Source of the DNA: Tachypleus tridentatus
Lineage: Eukaryota > Arthropoda > Merostomata > Xiphosura > Limulidae
Reading direction: 5' to 3'
Assembly: GCF_004210375.1 (NCBI RefSeq)
Contig: NC_134834.1
Coordinates: 149,143,009-149,207,008 of the forward strand
DNA length: 64,000 bases
Positions 14,001 through 29,000 of the stretch are shown here, piece by piece (the stretch's first letter is position 1; the number at the start of each line of letters is the position of its first letter). The notes under the pieces were generated by a model, which saw nothing but the letters and a program-made list of their open reading frames with translations, did not search any database and was not told the DNA's origin. Both the position numbers and the translations under genes were made by a program.

Positions 14001-17000
14001 TCTAGAAATTACTTCATTAACTCATGTAACTCATAAATTTGTTAATGTCTATTCACTGCCAGTCAAATACTTATTTGTAGAAATTCTTCAAACCATAAAT
14101 CAGAAAGAAACAAGTGAAAATATGTCTGAATAAAACTGAAAGTAATAATAACAACTTACTTTTTTATTTCATTTTCTTTATTTTCCTGGAAATAAAAAAC
14201 ATATCAGACACATGTGAGTGCAAAAAATCTGCAATATCATGATATTGCATTGTTAAAATTGTGTGTTCAGTTCACTTAAGTCAATTTCCTGAAACTTACA
14301 ACACAGAAAGAGCATGGTTTTAAACTTGGCTTTCTAAATTTAACAGTTGTTATATTGAAATTAATTATACAAAATAATCTTTAAAAAACCAACATTTAGG
14401 TTTCTTTATACTGCTTTCTTTAAGAATGCCTGTGACTAGATTAACACAGGTATGTATAGACTTAACAGTAGGAGGTATATCTTAGGAAAAAAATAAAAGA
14501 AAACAACAAATATACGTTTTGGATTGCAGGAGCTTTTCTTTCTTTCTCCCAGGCCTATTGTTCAGTTTCTAATTGATATCCTGTAGCAAATTCAATAGCA
14601 TGTAATACACAGGGAGTCATTTCACTGTTTTCTAAGTGCTCATGTGCAGGTTATTAATACTTACAAAACTGTTTGGCTTTTCTTCTTTGGTTATCATCTC
14701 TTCCCCAATAATATTAATAGCGACAACTCCAATCTAAGAATACAGACACAAATAACACAATTAAAAATGCCGTATGTGTATTTTATTGGGTTCAAAAAAT
14801 AATATAATAGTCATAATATAATACCTCACAAATGTTGTTTGAGCTCAAGATTGTGATCTAATTTCTAGCCAATTTTTAAAATAACTTTCTTTAGAAACTC
14901 TCGTTATCACGGATTATCATTAGTGATAAATCCAGGTTAAATATCTTCTGTAAAATTACTGTTGTAATGGTTTCTGGAATTGTTCAGGTTCTTCTTTATT
15001 ATTCACTAAACATACTGTTTTAATGGTTTCTGGCATTGTTCGGGTTCTTTTCTAATATTCAGTAAATATACTGTTGTAATGGTTTCTGACATTGTTCGGA
15101 TTCTTTTTTATTATTCAGATAAAAATACTGTTGTATTGGTTTCTGGCATTGTTCATGTTTTTTTATTATTCATTGAAAATACTGTTGTAATGGTTTCTGG
15201 CATTGTTCGGGTTCTTTTCTATTATTCAATATAAATACTGTTTTAATGGTTTATGGCATTCTTCAGGTTCTTCTTTATTATTCACTAAATATACTGTTGT
15301 AATGGTTTCTGGTACTGTTCGGGTTCTTTTTTATTATTCCGTAAAAATACTCTTGTAATGATTTATAGCATTGTTCGGTTTGTTTTTTATTATTCCGTAA
15401 AAATACTATTGTAATGGTTTCTGGCATTGTTCGGATTCTTTTTTACTATTCAGTAAAAATTCTGTTGTAATAGTTTCTGGCATTCTTCAGGTTCTTCTTT
15501 ATTATTCACTAACTATACTGTTGTAATGGTTTCTGGTACTGTTCGGGTTCTTTTTTCTTATTCCGTAAAAATACTCTTGTAATGATTTATAGCATTGTTC
15601 GGGTTGTTTTTTATTATTCCGTAAAAATACTATTGTAATGGTTTCTGGCATTGTTCGGATTCTTTTTTACTATTCCGTAAAAATACTGTTGTAATGGTTT
15701 CTGGTATTGTTCGGATTCTTTTTTATTATTCAGTAAAAATTCTGTTGTAATAGATTCTGGCATTCTTCAGGTTCTTCTTTATTATTCACTAACTATACTG
15801 TTGTAATGGTTTCTGGTACTGTTCGGGTTCTTTTTTATTATTCCGTAAAAATACTCTTGTGATGATTTATAGCATTGTTCGGGTTCTTTTTTATTATTCC
15901 GTAAAAGTACTGTTGTAATGGTTTCTGACATTGTTCGGATTCTTTTTTATTATTCAGTAAAAGTACTGTTGTAATGGTTTCTGGCATTGTTGCGGTTTTT
16001 TTTTATATTTAGTAAAAATACAATTGTAATGGTTTCTGGCATTGTTGCGATTCTTTTCTTTATTATTTAGTAAAAATACTATTGTATTGGTTTCTGGCAT
16101 TTTTCGGGTTCTTATTTACTATTCAGTAAAAACACTTTTGCAATGGTTTCTGGCATTGTTCAGATTCTTTTTTATTATTCCGTAAAAATACTGTTGTAAT
16201 GGTTTCTGGCATTGTTCGGATTGTTTCTTATTATTCAGTAAAATTACTGTTGTAATGGTTTCTGGCATTGTTGCGGTTCTTTTTTTTTCTTTAGTAAAAG
16301 TACAATTGTAATGGTTTCTGGCATTGTTCAGGTTCTTATTTATTATTCAGTTTAAACAATAATCATAATTCATTCCAATTGAAGAAAAATATGTAAAGAT
16401 CTACAACGGTTTTTGATTGGATATAAATCAATAAATAAAAGTAAACAATTATCAGTAATTGTTCAAGTAGTCAACAATGAGCCAACTAATAGGTCAATGA
16501 TAATTACACAGTCACGTACTTGTTAGATTTCAATTGTATCAAATCAGCAGTTGATTAACAACAATGTAACGAATTCACTAACAGATTCATTTGCTACATA
16601 ACACACTAATAAATAAAAATACTTACTGTATTTCTACATTACTGTATTTTTTGGAAGATGTCTGAAAACTTTGTGATGTCATGTCAAATATATAAATTAA
16701 GGAAGTTTCCAAAAACCACGCATCTCTCTATACTGTGTAGATGTCAAAACTCCCTCCACGAAACACTACTAGATGTTTGTTTAAGCACAAAGGTACACAA
16801 CAGCTATTTGTGCTGTGCTCATCGCATGTACTGAAACCCAATATTTGGCATTATATTTTTATACTGGTCATATTTTTTCTTAAACTTTCAAGACAGTTCT
16901 AGTTCTTAAGCCATACTCATTTTGTAATGTGAAATTTCCCACTTACCAAATAACAATATAAACATCTAAATACAAAAAGCATAGCTTACTACTATTGAAC

Positions 17001-20000
17001 GATATTGTCAATAGTGGGTCAAGTAACATATTCAATAGCAATAATTTATCACATTATTGCACATAAAAAGTCATATATGGATTAAAACAATATATATTTA
17101 TATATTACATTCTTACAATCCACGCCATATACAGTTAAGAAATGAATGTCACATATATATGCTGTTATACTGCTTGTATAGCTCAACAGTCAAACTCACG
17201 AATTCATAACACAAATTAACACAGGATGATTAAATTCCTTTTTAGAGGAATTATGCTGAGAAAACATTCACGTACACTAACACATCTTTTATTCTACCAA
17301 TATGTACCATTTCTATAAATTCTTACAAATATTTGTGGAAAACGTGTTATGTCCTACCTGGCTGTAGGTGTTGAATCTATTAACATGATTTTGGTGAAAC
17401 ACAAGTTTGATATACAGAGCTGCTGAGTCCAAGAGTGCGGACTTCAGTTCTCTGGCCTTATAGTCCGTTTCAACATTCTCACTGAGAGATATCTGTCTAA
17501 TGAAGTACATTAAAACACTGTCAGTACAGGTGATGTGTGTAAATTAACATCATAAATATTCTTAAAACTAAAAACCATAATTCATGCACATCTTCAGATA
17601 TGGGTGAGGTATATACGTCACGTGAAGTAGATCTTAATCTGATTGGTAATTAACACGTTGTGATCATGAGCTTGTTTTGTCTGATAAATATAAAAACATG
17701 TCGCACTCATCCAATTCACATGGTTATGATAAAATATGATAAAACAAAAATCCAGCTGTTAAAACGGGAAAATAATCTTACTTTTTATAGTAACTGGTAT
17801 GGTAAAAAACATGTATGAAGTTTAAATAAAATGTGTTTCCAAATATATAATATTCCTGGTCCAACTTAACATTTTGGGCCCGGCATGGCCAGGTGGTTAC
17901 GGCACTCCACTCGTAATCCGAGGGTCGCGGGTTCGAATCCCCGTCACATCAAACATGCTCGTCCTTTCAGCCTGGGGTGTTATAATGTGACGGTCAATCC
18001 CACTATTCGTTGGTAAAAGAGTATCCCAAGAGTTGGTGATGGATAGTAATGTTTAAGTGCTTTCCCTGCAGTCTTACATTGCTAAATTAGGGACGGCTAG
18101 CGCAGATAACCCTCGTGTAGCTTTGTGCAAAATTCAAAACAAACCAAACTTAACATTCCAAATATTAAGACCTTGCCAAGCTGACTTAACTAGTAAAAAC
18201 TTTGACCACAATCACTGTTTTTCTAACTTATGTTGTACTTCCACATATACTATTTTCTCATTCAGATAATAATAATAATAATGTCAGGAAATGTACCAAG
18301 AAGTTAAACCTCAATCTTCTAACTCTGACCAAAAACTAATTTCAAAACAGAACCAAACTATGAGTCCTCTTGTTGCAAATTCATCTTCTGTTAACTTTGC
18401 ACTCTAATTCAAGCAAAAACAATGATCAGTTCATTAATACAAAAATGCAAAATTGAACAAGTCTTAGGAGTTTCACCAGATACATAAAAGCAATATAAAA
18501 TTTAAATAAGACAAATTAACACTTTAAAAATACATATAACCATTCACTACTGTATGGAATCCTTTCTTAAAAGAGCAAACCCAGTTTTTTATGCAATAAC
18601 TAAGTACACTGGTAAAAACCAAATTTGCACGTGAATATCTGTAACTACTGGGAGGTGATCTCTTAGAAGTGGTTGACTCTAACCCTTATCCCATTCATCA
18701 ACAAGTAAAAGAGCTTTCTATTTCTGGATGTCGCGTACTATTTTCCCTGCAAAAAAGTTGGTTAAATGCTAATTAATGAAACCATGTTTTGTACATGCTT
18801 ACATCGCAAAATAGGTAAAATTGAAGTTCATTTGAGTTATTTCTATGCCCAAACTGAGAGCTTTTAAAAACACAATTTGAAAATTTTTAAATCTGACTAA
18901 TATGAATTCAAACACATAGTACTGACCTGTACAACAAAAGTTCATCTGCACTCTAAAACCACATAAATCTTCCAAATTTAAGCAAACTAAACAATTTACC
19001 TATCTACAGTAAAAGAAAATATGGCAGTTTCCCAGTATCACACATAGATAGTATTAACAACTTTATTGAGAGTCTAAGGCAGATATTTAAAAAAGTTTGC
19101 TTGTAATCTGAAGTTTTGTTTGTTTTTTGAATTTCGCACAAAGCTACTCGAAGGTTATCTGTGCTAGCCGTCCCTAATTTTGCAGTGTAAGACTAGAGGG
19201 AAGGCAGCTAGTCATCACCACCCACCGCCAACTCTTGGGCTACTCCTTTACCAACGAATAGTGGGATTGACCGTCACATTATAACGCCCCACGGTTGAAA
19301 GGGCGGGCATGTTTGGCGCGACGGGGATGCGAACCCGCGACCCTATGATTACGAGTCGCACGTCTTAACGCGCTTGGCCATGCCGGGCCATTGTAATCTA
19401 AAGTACACTATGCACACAATTGGCTAAATGACCAGGACAAAATGTCCTATAGTTTAGGCATAGCTGTCCTTAATTTTGAACGGAATATCAGAACTACCTG
19501 CTGCCCAAATGGTTACTCTAAATCAAAAAGCGAAACGACAACAACAAGGACGTGGTGGGAATTTAGGTTAAAATGTTTTCACTCTGCATCAGTGTTGTAG
19601 TGCTAAGTGGGGCCTAACTCCCATGACTGGGAGTAGCGTAAGAAACTTAGAAAAGCTGTAAGAATGACTGGAAGTCGTGAAGGAAGGAGGGTGTCCTTGC
19701 AGATCCAGTGTTGTGTATTGTAGGGCAGTCGGATGTTGTCCGTCGGCGAGGGTTGGCGTCATGGAGTGGTGGAATGAGCAAAGAGATGAAAATCCAGCAT
19801 TTACATATTTATTTACACAAATGAGTGTCTATTTCGGTATGTTATTCAGTTTTAATTATTTTTCTAGTTTGAATTAGGTATTGTTATTATGCTTATAGGT
19901 ACTTACAGAGATGATAGTTGTATTAGTTTTCGGTTTTGCTGTTACACGGTCTTATTTCAGGGCTGGGATTAAAGGATCCTAATATAAATAATTTTGTTAG

Positions 20001-23000
20001 GGGGAAGTACCCTGAAAAAAACCACTTTCATTGGGAGGATGCCGATCAAAAAGCGAGAACGACAGTTACTCTTATCAAGCCTCAATAATTGAAAGTGGTA
20101 GAAGCAACTCATTTTGAGCATGAGACTCTTGGATACTCAACCCAATACGATAACTGTATACTAGAACATTCTACAACCATTTAAGTATGATATATGAATC
20201 GTAACTACTTATAGAAAGAAACATGGAGTCCCTTCACCACTAGGCACAAACTGATACCGGTTTTAGAAATTTCTGACCCTCATCCATAACATTGCACAAG
20301 GGAAATGGAGAGAAGAAGAGTATATTTTACTTAGTAACGAAGTGTGTTTATTATATATCTGATATTTCATTTTATGTTTACTCACCATGGTAAACTTATA
20401 TAAATATGGCTTCACTGTGGTGAGTAGAACTTATTTTAATTATATTATATTTATTCAAAGTAACCTTTATATAAAAAAAAAAGGTTATGGCACTACTTTA
20501 TGTGTCGCTAGAGGTCACTTGTAGTTTGATTAGGTCTATGTTTGTTTGTTTGTTTTGGAATTTCGCACAAAGCTACTCGAGGGCTATCTGTGCTAGCCGT
20601 CCCTAATTTAGCAGTGTAAGACTAGAGGGAAGGAAACTAGTCATCACCACCCACCGCCAACTCTTGGGCTACTCTTTTACCAACGAATAGTGGGATTGAC
20701 CGTCACATTATACGCCCCCACGGCTGGGAGGGCGAGCATGTTTAGCGCGACGCGGGCGCGAACCCGCGATCCTCAGATTACGAGTCACACGCCTTACGCG
20801 CTTGGCCATGCCAGGCCTGATTAAGTCTAAGACTGAATTTCATTATTTGATAGACAAGTTTCTCAGTTATATGACGAAGTGCTTAATCTTTTTATTTATT
20901 GGATTTAAGACCACGTGAATCTTTTCTTCCAAGACCGTATTGTAATTACCACTTATCATCGCCACTAAATTACTATTAGATTTATACAAATGATTTATTT
21001 TTAAAATAGTTAAAATACTCAAGTAATAATAAATTACATATATGTTCACCTTATAGATATGTAATAAACAGAAATAAAAGTATCACATTTAGTGAATAAA
21101 CAAACTTATAACACTTCTTTCTGGTTTTTATCTTACCTTATAGCTGTTTTATAAATATATCTATCATTAAAACATTCATTAGAGAATGTTAAGTTTAATA
21201 CGTGACAAGTATAAAAGTTATTTTTAACATAAAAATGTTATTTTATTATATACGCCAAAAGATGAAAAACTTTTGCAATAACAGATATAAACATGAACCA
21301 TAACACCATAGTACTACATTTACGTTACAACTATATGGTTTGATAACTATATTTCACCATATTTATGCTTGTTGATACATACTTATCATATACAATTCCT
21401 TATGTAAGCGGAACAGAATCACCTAAAAACAATATTTGCTAAAACAGTTAAACGTTAAATTAATTTCTTTTCTCATATGCCGCCAAAAAAATAAAAGATG
21501 ATTATAAAAATAGTTTTCATATGAAAATTTATAAAAAATAATTATATATTTTTAGCCCTTGTGGTGAAAGTTTAAGGAGAAGTTATATTAACAAATTTAA
21601 TTTTTCATAAAGGAATTTTGATATTTCAGGCTTCAGTCCCTAAAATGAAGTGGCAACATAATACACTGAAGTTTTTAAGAAATACCCCAAGAATTGAAAC
21701 TTCAAAGCAAGATCCAATTGAACATCTAACACCAGCGACTTCAAGAAGAGATGAAACTTCCGCTTCTAATACTGCGCAAACTAGAGATGATGAAGAACCA
21801 GCAACTGCTCTTCCAGACTGCTGGAGTATGAAACAGGTTGAGGAGTTCAAGAAAAAATATGATGGTTTGGTTGTTCACAGCAAGAAACTTGGTTGTGATC
21901 ACTGCACCAAATTTGATTCCATAAACATGAATGGAATTCACGTATTGATGGAATGGATAAGCTACAGTGTTGGAGCATCAAGAAGGAATAAAACCGTCCA
22001 GCAAGCATCTCTCAGAAAAAAAATTAATGAACATTTTTCATCAAAGGCACACAATATATATGCAATGCAACTGAAAGATCGCACAGATGATGCAATTACC
22101 AAATGCCTAGAAAAAATAAACCGAAAATATATCAGCTCTACATGTAAAGTTTTTAATACAATCTACAATGTAGCAAAACGAAGCAGGCCATTTTGTGACG
22201 TTGAAGATGAGATTGAGTTACATATAAAAAACATAGGACTCCATTCTCAGAAAACTGCTGTTAAAATAGTAGATCACATGCAAAGGAAATTAAAAATGAA
22301 ATATTTACTGAAACAACTGAACAAAATTTAAAACTCTGTATGATCACTGATGAAGCTTCAACCATATCTAGTAAACCAGTGATAATAATTTTTGTAAAGG
22401 TTGAAGATTGTGATCCATCGCCAATACGTTTTTCTTGATTTGGTTAAGTTGAAAGAACAGGATGCTGAAACTATACCCACATCTCTATTAAAACGGTTGC
22501 ATGATGCAGGATTTGACAGTGAATATTTTAAAAATAATTTGGTCGCATTCTGCTCAGATAGTGCAAGTGTAATGCTTGGCCGCAAGTCAGGGGTGAGCAC
22601 TAAACTTAAAAATGATTTTCCTGACACCATAATTTGGCATTGCTTAAATCACCGCTTGCAACTGGTTTCAGATGATTCTATCACTGATATAAAACAAATG
22701 AATCATTTCAATGTGTTCATATATAAAATCTACACGATCTTTCACTAATCAAACAAAAACCAAATGGAACTTTTTAACATTTCGGAAGAAATTGGACTAG
22801 AAATTCTGAAGATTGGTAGAGTTTGGGGACCAAGATGGGTTACTTGCAGCCTAAGATCAATACGTGCTGTATGGCATGCTTATTCAGCGTTATACAAATT
22901 TTTTCTACTGAGAAAAAATATTCAAGAATGGCTACCTGTCCTTGCAACAAATCCTTCCTGGAGGATTTAGCAGTAATAATAAATACACTACAAGAAATGT

Positions 23001-26000
23001 CTTTCCATTCTAATGCACTTCAAGCCAGAAACTTAAATTTAGCAAGAACTGAAAAACAAATAAAAAGGATCATTAAGGCATTCGAAATGCTAAAAAAAAC
23101 TAGGAAAAACCTTCGAAAAGAAAACTGATAGAACCATTGCTTCTGATGCCTTTAGGAATATTGAGTTTGTTGAAAACCAAAGATATGTAGGCCTTTCTCG
23201 TCAAAAACTACTGGAAGCAGTAATAAAAAATATGAAAGCCAGATTGATGGATTGTGAACACTTAAAATCAGAAAATAATGCACAAGAAAATGACAATAAA
23301 ATTCATGAACTATTAAACATACTTGAAGCAGATTCTTGGGATATTGATGAAGTTGCCCCTTAGAACCGCTGAAGGAAAATTGTATGAAATCAGTAAGCTA
23401 TTTCATCACGAAACCAGCATTAATGATTTCTGTGACTATGTGGAAAATGTCCTATGAAATCGCTGTAATTATGAGATTCTAAGAACTGTACAAAAGTCTA
23501 AAAATATCATGAATGCTATTGCTCTTAGTACTGCAGAGACAGAAAAAATGTTTTCAATTATGAATATCATATATTCAGATAAAAGAAGCCACTTTACAGT
23601 TGAAAATGTGGCAAACCTAATGACAATTAATTTGATTGGCCTTCCATTGGATTCATGAGATCCCACTTCTTCAGTTCAAACGTGGCTAAGAAAAAAAACG
23701 CAGTTGATGACAACTGATGGGGAAAAACGTGGAAGGAATAAAGATTTTGATGATAATCAAGTGGCAATTTCGAAATATTTAAAGCTAAATAAATTATTTC
23801 AGTAAGATATTTTTTTTTATTTTTCTTTGCAAAAAATGGCGGTGTGTAAAGCGAGATAAAATCAGTTGTTAAAATTTTGAATCCCACCACTGAATATATT
23901 AGAAATGTAAGTGGAACGGTGTACAGATGATAGACAACTAAACTAGACATAAACAGTTAATAGGTTATATGTTGTTTTCCTTCTATAATTACATATAATC
24001 CTATATAGTAGGCCCAGGTATGATTTGTAAATATATATACATTTATGTATATTAACATAATGAAAATCTATGACGAGGACATTTTCTTCTGTTTAATTTT
24101 CATTTTATGGTAGCCTAAACTTTGATGTCACGTTTATACTTATTGCAATACGTCTAGAATAGGGAACTCTAATTCAGTTTTAGTCCTAACGTTAAATACT
24201 TCTTGACCTAGATTAATATTCACTTAGGCTTTAAAATATTGTTAAATGTGTAATAGTAACCTAGGGCTAGGAGAGAGGCCTAAATATTGTATAACCATTA
24301 GTGTCGACAGTTTATAGATACGGTATATTTTGACGAATGTAAATTTTACAATTGAAGTATAAATATAAGATTCACCTGTGAGTCCATGAATGTTGTTTTC
24401 CATAATTTCTAAAAAAAAAAGCCTTTTAAGTAGACAAGCTTTGTATCTTAAACGTTAAACGTATCAACATATTTAAAACTAAAGTCAAAACGTGAAACGA
24501 TACATTGCGTTCGTTCTCATCATTGTGTAGGATCTGTGTTTGAGCTAGGCCCGGCATGGCCAAGCGCGTTAAGGCGTACGACTCGTAATCCGAGGGTCGC
24601 GGGTTCGCATCTCCGTCGCGCCAAATATGCTCACCCTTTCAGCCGTGGGGGCGTTATAATGTTACGATCAATCCCACTATTCGTTGGTAAAAGAGTAGCC
24701 CAAGAGTTGGCGGTGGGTGGTGATGAATAGCTGCCTTCCCTCTAGTCTTATACTGCAAAATTAGGGACGGCTAGCACAGATAGCCCTCGAGTAGCTTTGT
24801 GCGAAATACAAAAACAAACTGTGTTTGAGTTACATTAAAACTGTTTTAACGTTTGAGAAAAAACTTGTAAGTTTTGTGTGTTTGAACTAAACTTTTAACT
24901 TAAAGAACAAAATAGTATACACGGAAAATAAATATATATTGTATCAATATACCAAACCGCTTTAAAGCGATCTAGAATTAGAAAACTAACCCTTGCAAAC
25001 AGCCCTTAACTATAAAAAGCTGTATTTTTATTAATATTAATTTTACACATTTCACGCACAGACATTTCTTCGAGTGAATATAGCCTATTTTTATATATAT
25101 AACGCTCACTTTGTCAACTAACTTTAGTCTTCAGTAAAGTATAGGTTTTAATTTGTTAACAAAGACGGCTTTTTGTGAATTTCCTTTCCAGAAAAACCTT
25201 TTCGCACAAAGCTATACCAATGAATAATGGGATTGGCCGTAACATTATAATGCCCCCACGGCTAAAAGGGTGAACATGTTTGATGTGACGGGAATTCGAA
25301 TCCGTGATCTTCAGATTGCCAGTTGAATGCCTCAACCATCTTGGCCATGCTGGGCCATACGAAAAATAAAACCTCTCGAAACAGTATTTGTTGGTGACAG
25401 TACCAAATACTGGTGAGGTTCTATCGTAATATATTACCACAACAAATATGAAATTTTTCTCAACGCTTTTTTTTTCAACCTCGACAGCAAAACAAAAGTT
25501 GGTTACAAAAATCCTTTTGCCATCAATACAGAATGTCTGACTATTCAATGTCCGATATTCTTCGGTTTTAACTCGATACTAAAACGAGATACACCAAAGG
25601 AATTTTAGTCTTTAAAACGAACTACGAGATTAAAAATAAACTTATTTGTTTACTGAATAAACAAATATAAATTTCCATTATATTAAAATTACATGTTTAT
25701 ATTCTCCTTGTGCATATCGATTTGACACCAATATCATGGTAGGTAAATTATAATGATAAACTGGGCTGATTAGCTTATTTTGAGAGATAGAGAACGTATA
25801 GCGTGACAGCGACAAAGATGATACGGCGATGTTACCAGGTGATAAACATAAACACACAAGGTAAACGTAGTTCAAAGTATTCTGGTAGTAGTAAGTTTAC
25901 GGACTTTCAACGTTAAAATTCAGAGTTCGATTCCCTGCGGTGAACATAGATGATAGCCCAGTGTGGCTTTGCTCTAAAACAAACAAAGGTAGTTATAAAA

Positions 26001-29000
26001 ACACTTCAGTGTGTGTTGGTGATAATAGTCCTTGAAGTTCACGCCTTCCTATTAACTTAGTGTTTATTGAAGTCATATTTATTGTATGGGTTTTTCTAAA
26101 TTTGTTGGCACCAGAAATATGCGAATTGAGATAACACTGATTCCCAAATGGAACACAAGAACCATTTTTGACTTTTTGAAAATAAAGTTGTTGTTTTTTC
26201 GCAAATTAGGCAAGATAAAAAAAAAATTTTCTGAAAGATTATTCCTGAATTCGGTAATTACAGAAGTGTTACAAATGTTATATAATAAATAGGAGAGGAA
26301 TTACCTTACTACATCTTTATTTATTTATCATCAGCAGAATCCCATCGCTACAGCTAACTGGTGTTTCAAACTGGTGCCTCCAGTGGCATGAGGTATGTCT
26401 GCGGACTTACACCGCTAGAAACTGGGTGTCGATACCCATGGTGGGCAGAGCACGGATAGCCCATTGTGTAGTTTCGTGCCTGACTTCAAACAGATATTCA
26501 CACTGTAAAACAATGCCTTACGAAGCTCAATGAACGCCGAATGTTTAGAGTTCTAAAAACTATATATTAATAAGAATAGTACTCATAAAATGTACTCAAT
26601 TAACTCATAAAATCAGCCTATTTCCGTTTCTTTATTGACAGAGCATAAAGCTAACGCTACACTGTGTCCACTACATTTATCAAAACCTGGATTTTAGTGA
26701 TGTGAGCTCTTAGATTTATCGTTAAGCCACTCAGGGGTACAAACAAACATATGCACAGAGTTTATCGTAGTTACAACCTGATCAATTAAAAAAAATATGG
26801 CTTTCAAAAATAATATAAAACTTACAACATTTTCAAAGATAACTGTGTGTGTTTTTCTTGTAGCAAAGTCACATCAGACTATCTGCTGAGCCCACCGAGA
26901 GGAATAGAACCCCCTAATTTTAGCGTTGTAAATCCGTAGACTTACAGCTATACTAGCAAGGCGCAAACATAACTGACTAAAGATCAAATAATTTAGGTGA
27001 ATATTTGGTCGCCATAACTAGTAATATATTTATATTTTTTTAATATCATTCCTGTCGCCATGCATAATGGTGCAAGTACCGGTATATAAGGCCTGTAAAG
27101 TAATCAAAATAAAAAAAATACACTTACCCTACATTTACCCATTTCATATTTCGAGGAACCTTTGGTTTTCCTTTAGATCTAATTTTTGGGTCATTTGGTA
27201 TCTCTTCCTCACCCTTTGGTAGAGTACCAAAGAATAAATCTATTTTGGAGGCTATTTGAAACATAATTTGGAAACAAAAGACCAGAATTACTTTACTTCT
27301 TTTTTTTTTTTAATCTGAAAAATCAAAGATCCATTCTAATTACTGACTATTCTATTCCACTAATAATTGTAAATAACCACAAAAGTACTTTAAACACCAG
27401 TGACGTTCTAATTCAACTGACAACGTTAAACAGTTACAGAGATGTTCTAAATATTGGTGAGTTTCTAATTCCGTTAACAATGTTCAATAACTAGTTAACT
27501 CTTCTAAATACTGGTGAGTTCTTTATTCCGTTAACAATGCTCAACAGTTAATCAACTCTTTTAAATACTGGTGAGCTTCTAATTCCTTTAACAATGTCCA
27601 ACAATTAATCAACTCTTCTAAATACTGGTTAGTTTCTAATTCTATTAACAATGTTCAACAAATGTAAAGTATCACATATTTAACTAGAAGACATTTTTCG
27701 TCTTTACGACAAGATGTGTTCCACTTGGTGTCTGTTTTTATCTTGTTAATAGCTATGCAATTGGTTGCACAATGCCTTGCGTAACTGCATGTTAAAAACT
27801 ACCTCAAGGGTAGTTAACAGTTGATATCAAAATGTTTAAAAAGATGATAGATGATGTGGTAATCTCAAGGATGAAGCCAGAATGTACCTCAAGGGTAGTT
27901 AACAGTTGATATCAAAATGTTTAGAAAGATGATAGATGATGTGGTAATCAGCCACCTATAAATTGACCTAGTTTGTAGAGTGTAACGTAAACTATTAAAA
28001 ATTAAACGTAATACATAACGATAGATAGATATTATGAAGCACACACACACAAAAGTTTGCATTTTAAAAGTCACAAATTAAAAGCACACACGCTCTACCC
28101 ACATAGTTTAATCGCGTCAATATACGTATTCTCTACAAACCTAGCATTTCCACATTTTATTAAAATAAATAAACATCAATATTTACCAATAAGGTACTGA
28201 TGGGAGAGTATTTGTAACTTGTAAACTTTAGTTTTCGTTTCGAGCTTAAGAACTAGTTCTTGAGGATAATGGGGATACCTAAATACAACAATAAAGAAAA
28301 ATTCAGACAAAAAATAAAGTTATCAGTCAACAGACATAAGATTTTCAACACAAGTCGAATAATTACTTTATTAATTTAGAGTTTCTTTGTTGTTATTTTT
28401 TCAAGAATAATTTACGTTTGTTTGCTTAACATGTAACTTATATATAACAAATAATAACCCTCTAACTGTGGAATATACTATTAGTGCTCTGTATTTCGCT
28501 CTATAATTTACTCGTTGCCATTTTGTAACTCATAAATCACTTAATTAGGCTTAGCTTCTTATTAAGCCCAAAGCTACAGAATGGGCTATCTGTGCTCTAC
28601 CCATCAGGTGTATCAAAACCTAAGTTTGATTCTGAAATATTTTATTTCACACAATCTATATCCAAACAGTTCAGATTAATTAAATTATAAACCAGTAACA
28701 TTTATTTGGAGAATAATGCTCTACTTTCGCTACTGTGATAGGAAATGTTAGAAATAGAAAGCATGCTGTACACACATCTGGAAATGTTGTCGGGAAATAT
28801 ACGGTTAAAAACCGTAAAGAATGTAGCAAGTTCTGTCCCAGAGTTTAATTTTGAAAGTTTACATTTCAAGCATGCTTTTAAAGAAACTAAATGTTCTGTT
28901 AGTGTCGCAGATAGATAATTTTTGTGACTAGTGTTGTTGTTTTTTAGGTAGTTACAATTACGATGGTAATATGGGTAGGAAGCATTGAATATTTCTGTAA

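Larger units (their letters stand above)
17497..27127. other. CEP104 intron between exons 3 and 4, repeat-filled
   Basis: This 9.6-kb intron contains five family A SINE copies, one family B and two family C copies plus a further family B copy, and an antisense broken hAT element. A moderately GC-rich stretch at 19600-19780 is unexplained. No host exon was recognised inside. Confidence 0.7.

Noticed and set aside
14957..16350. CRISPR-like array
   Set aside because: Units are contiguous with no unique spacers, in a eukaryotic intron; it is a minisatellite.
17874..17950. tRNA gene-like sequence with A and B boxes
   Set aside because: It is the head of a repeated SINE with a long non-tRNA body, tail and target duplication, not a stand-alone tRNA gene. 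The same holds for the other family A heads.
24536..24730. ORFs overlapping family A SINEs (also at 19677, 25156, 31358 and 46615)
   Set aside because: Their peptides are translations of SINE or adjoining intronic sequence, not genes.
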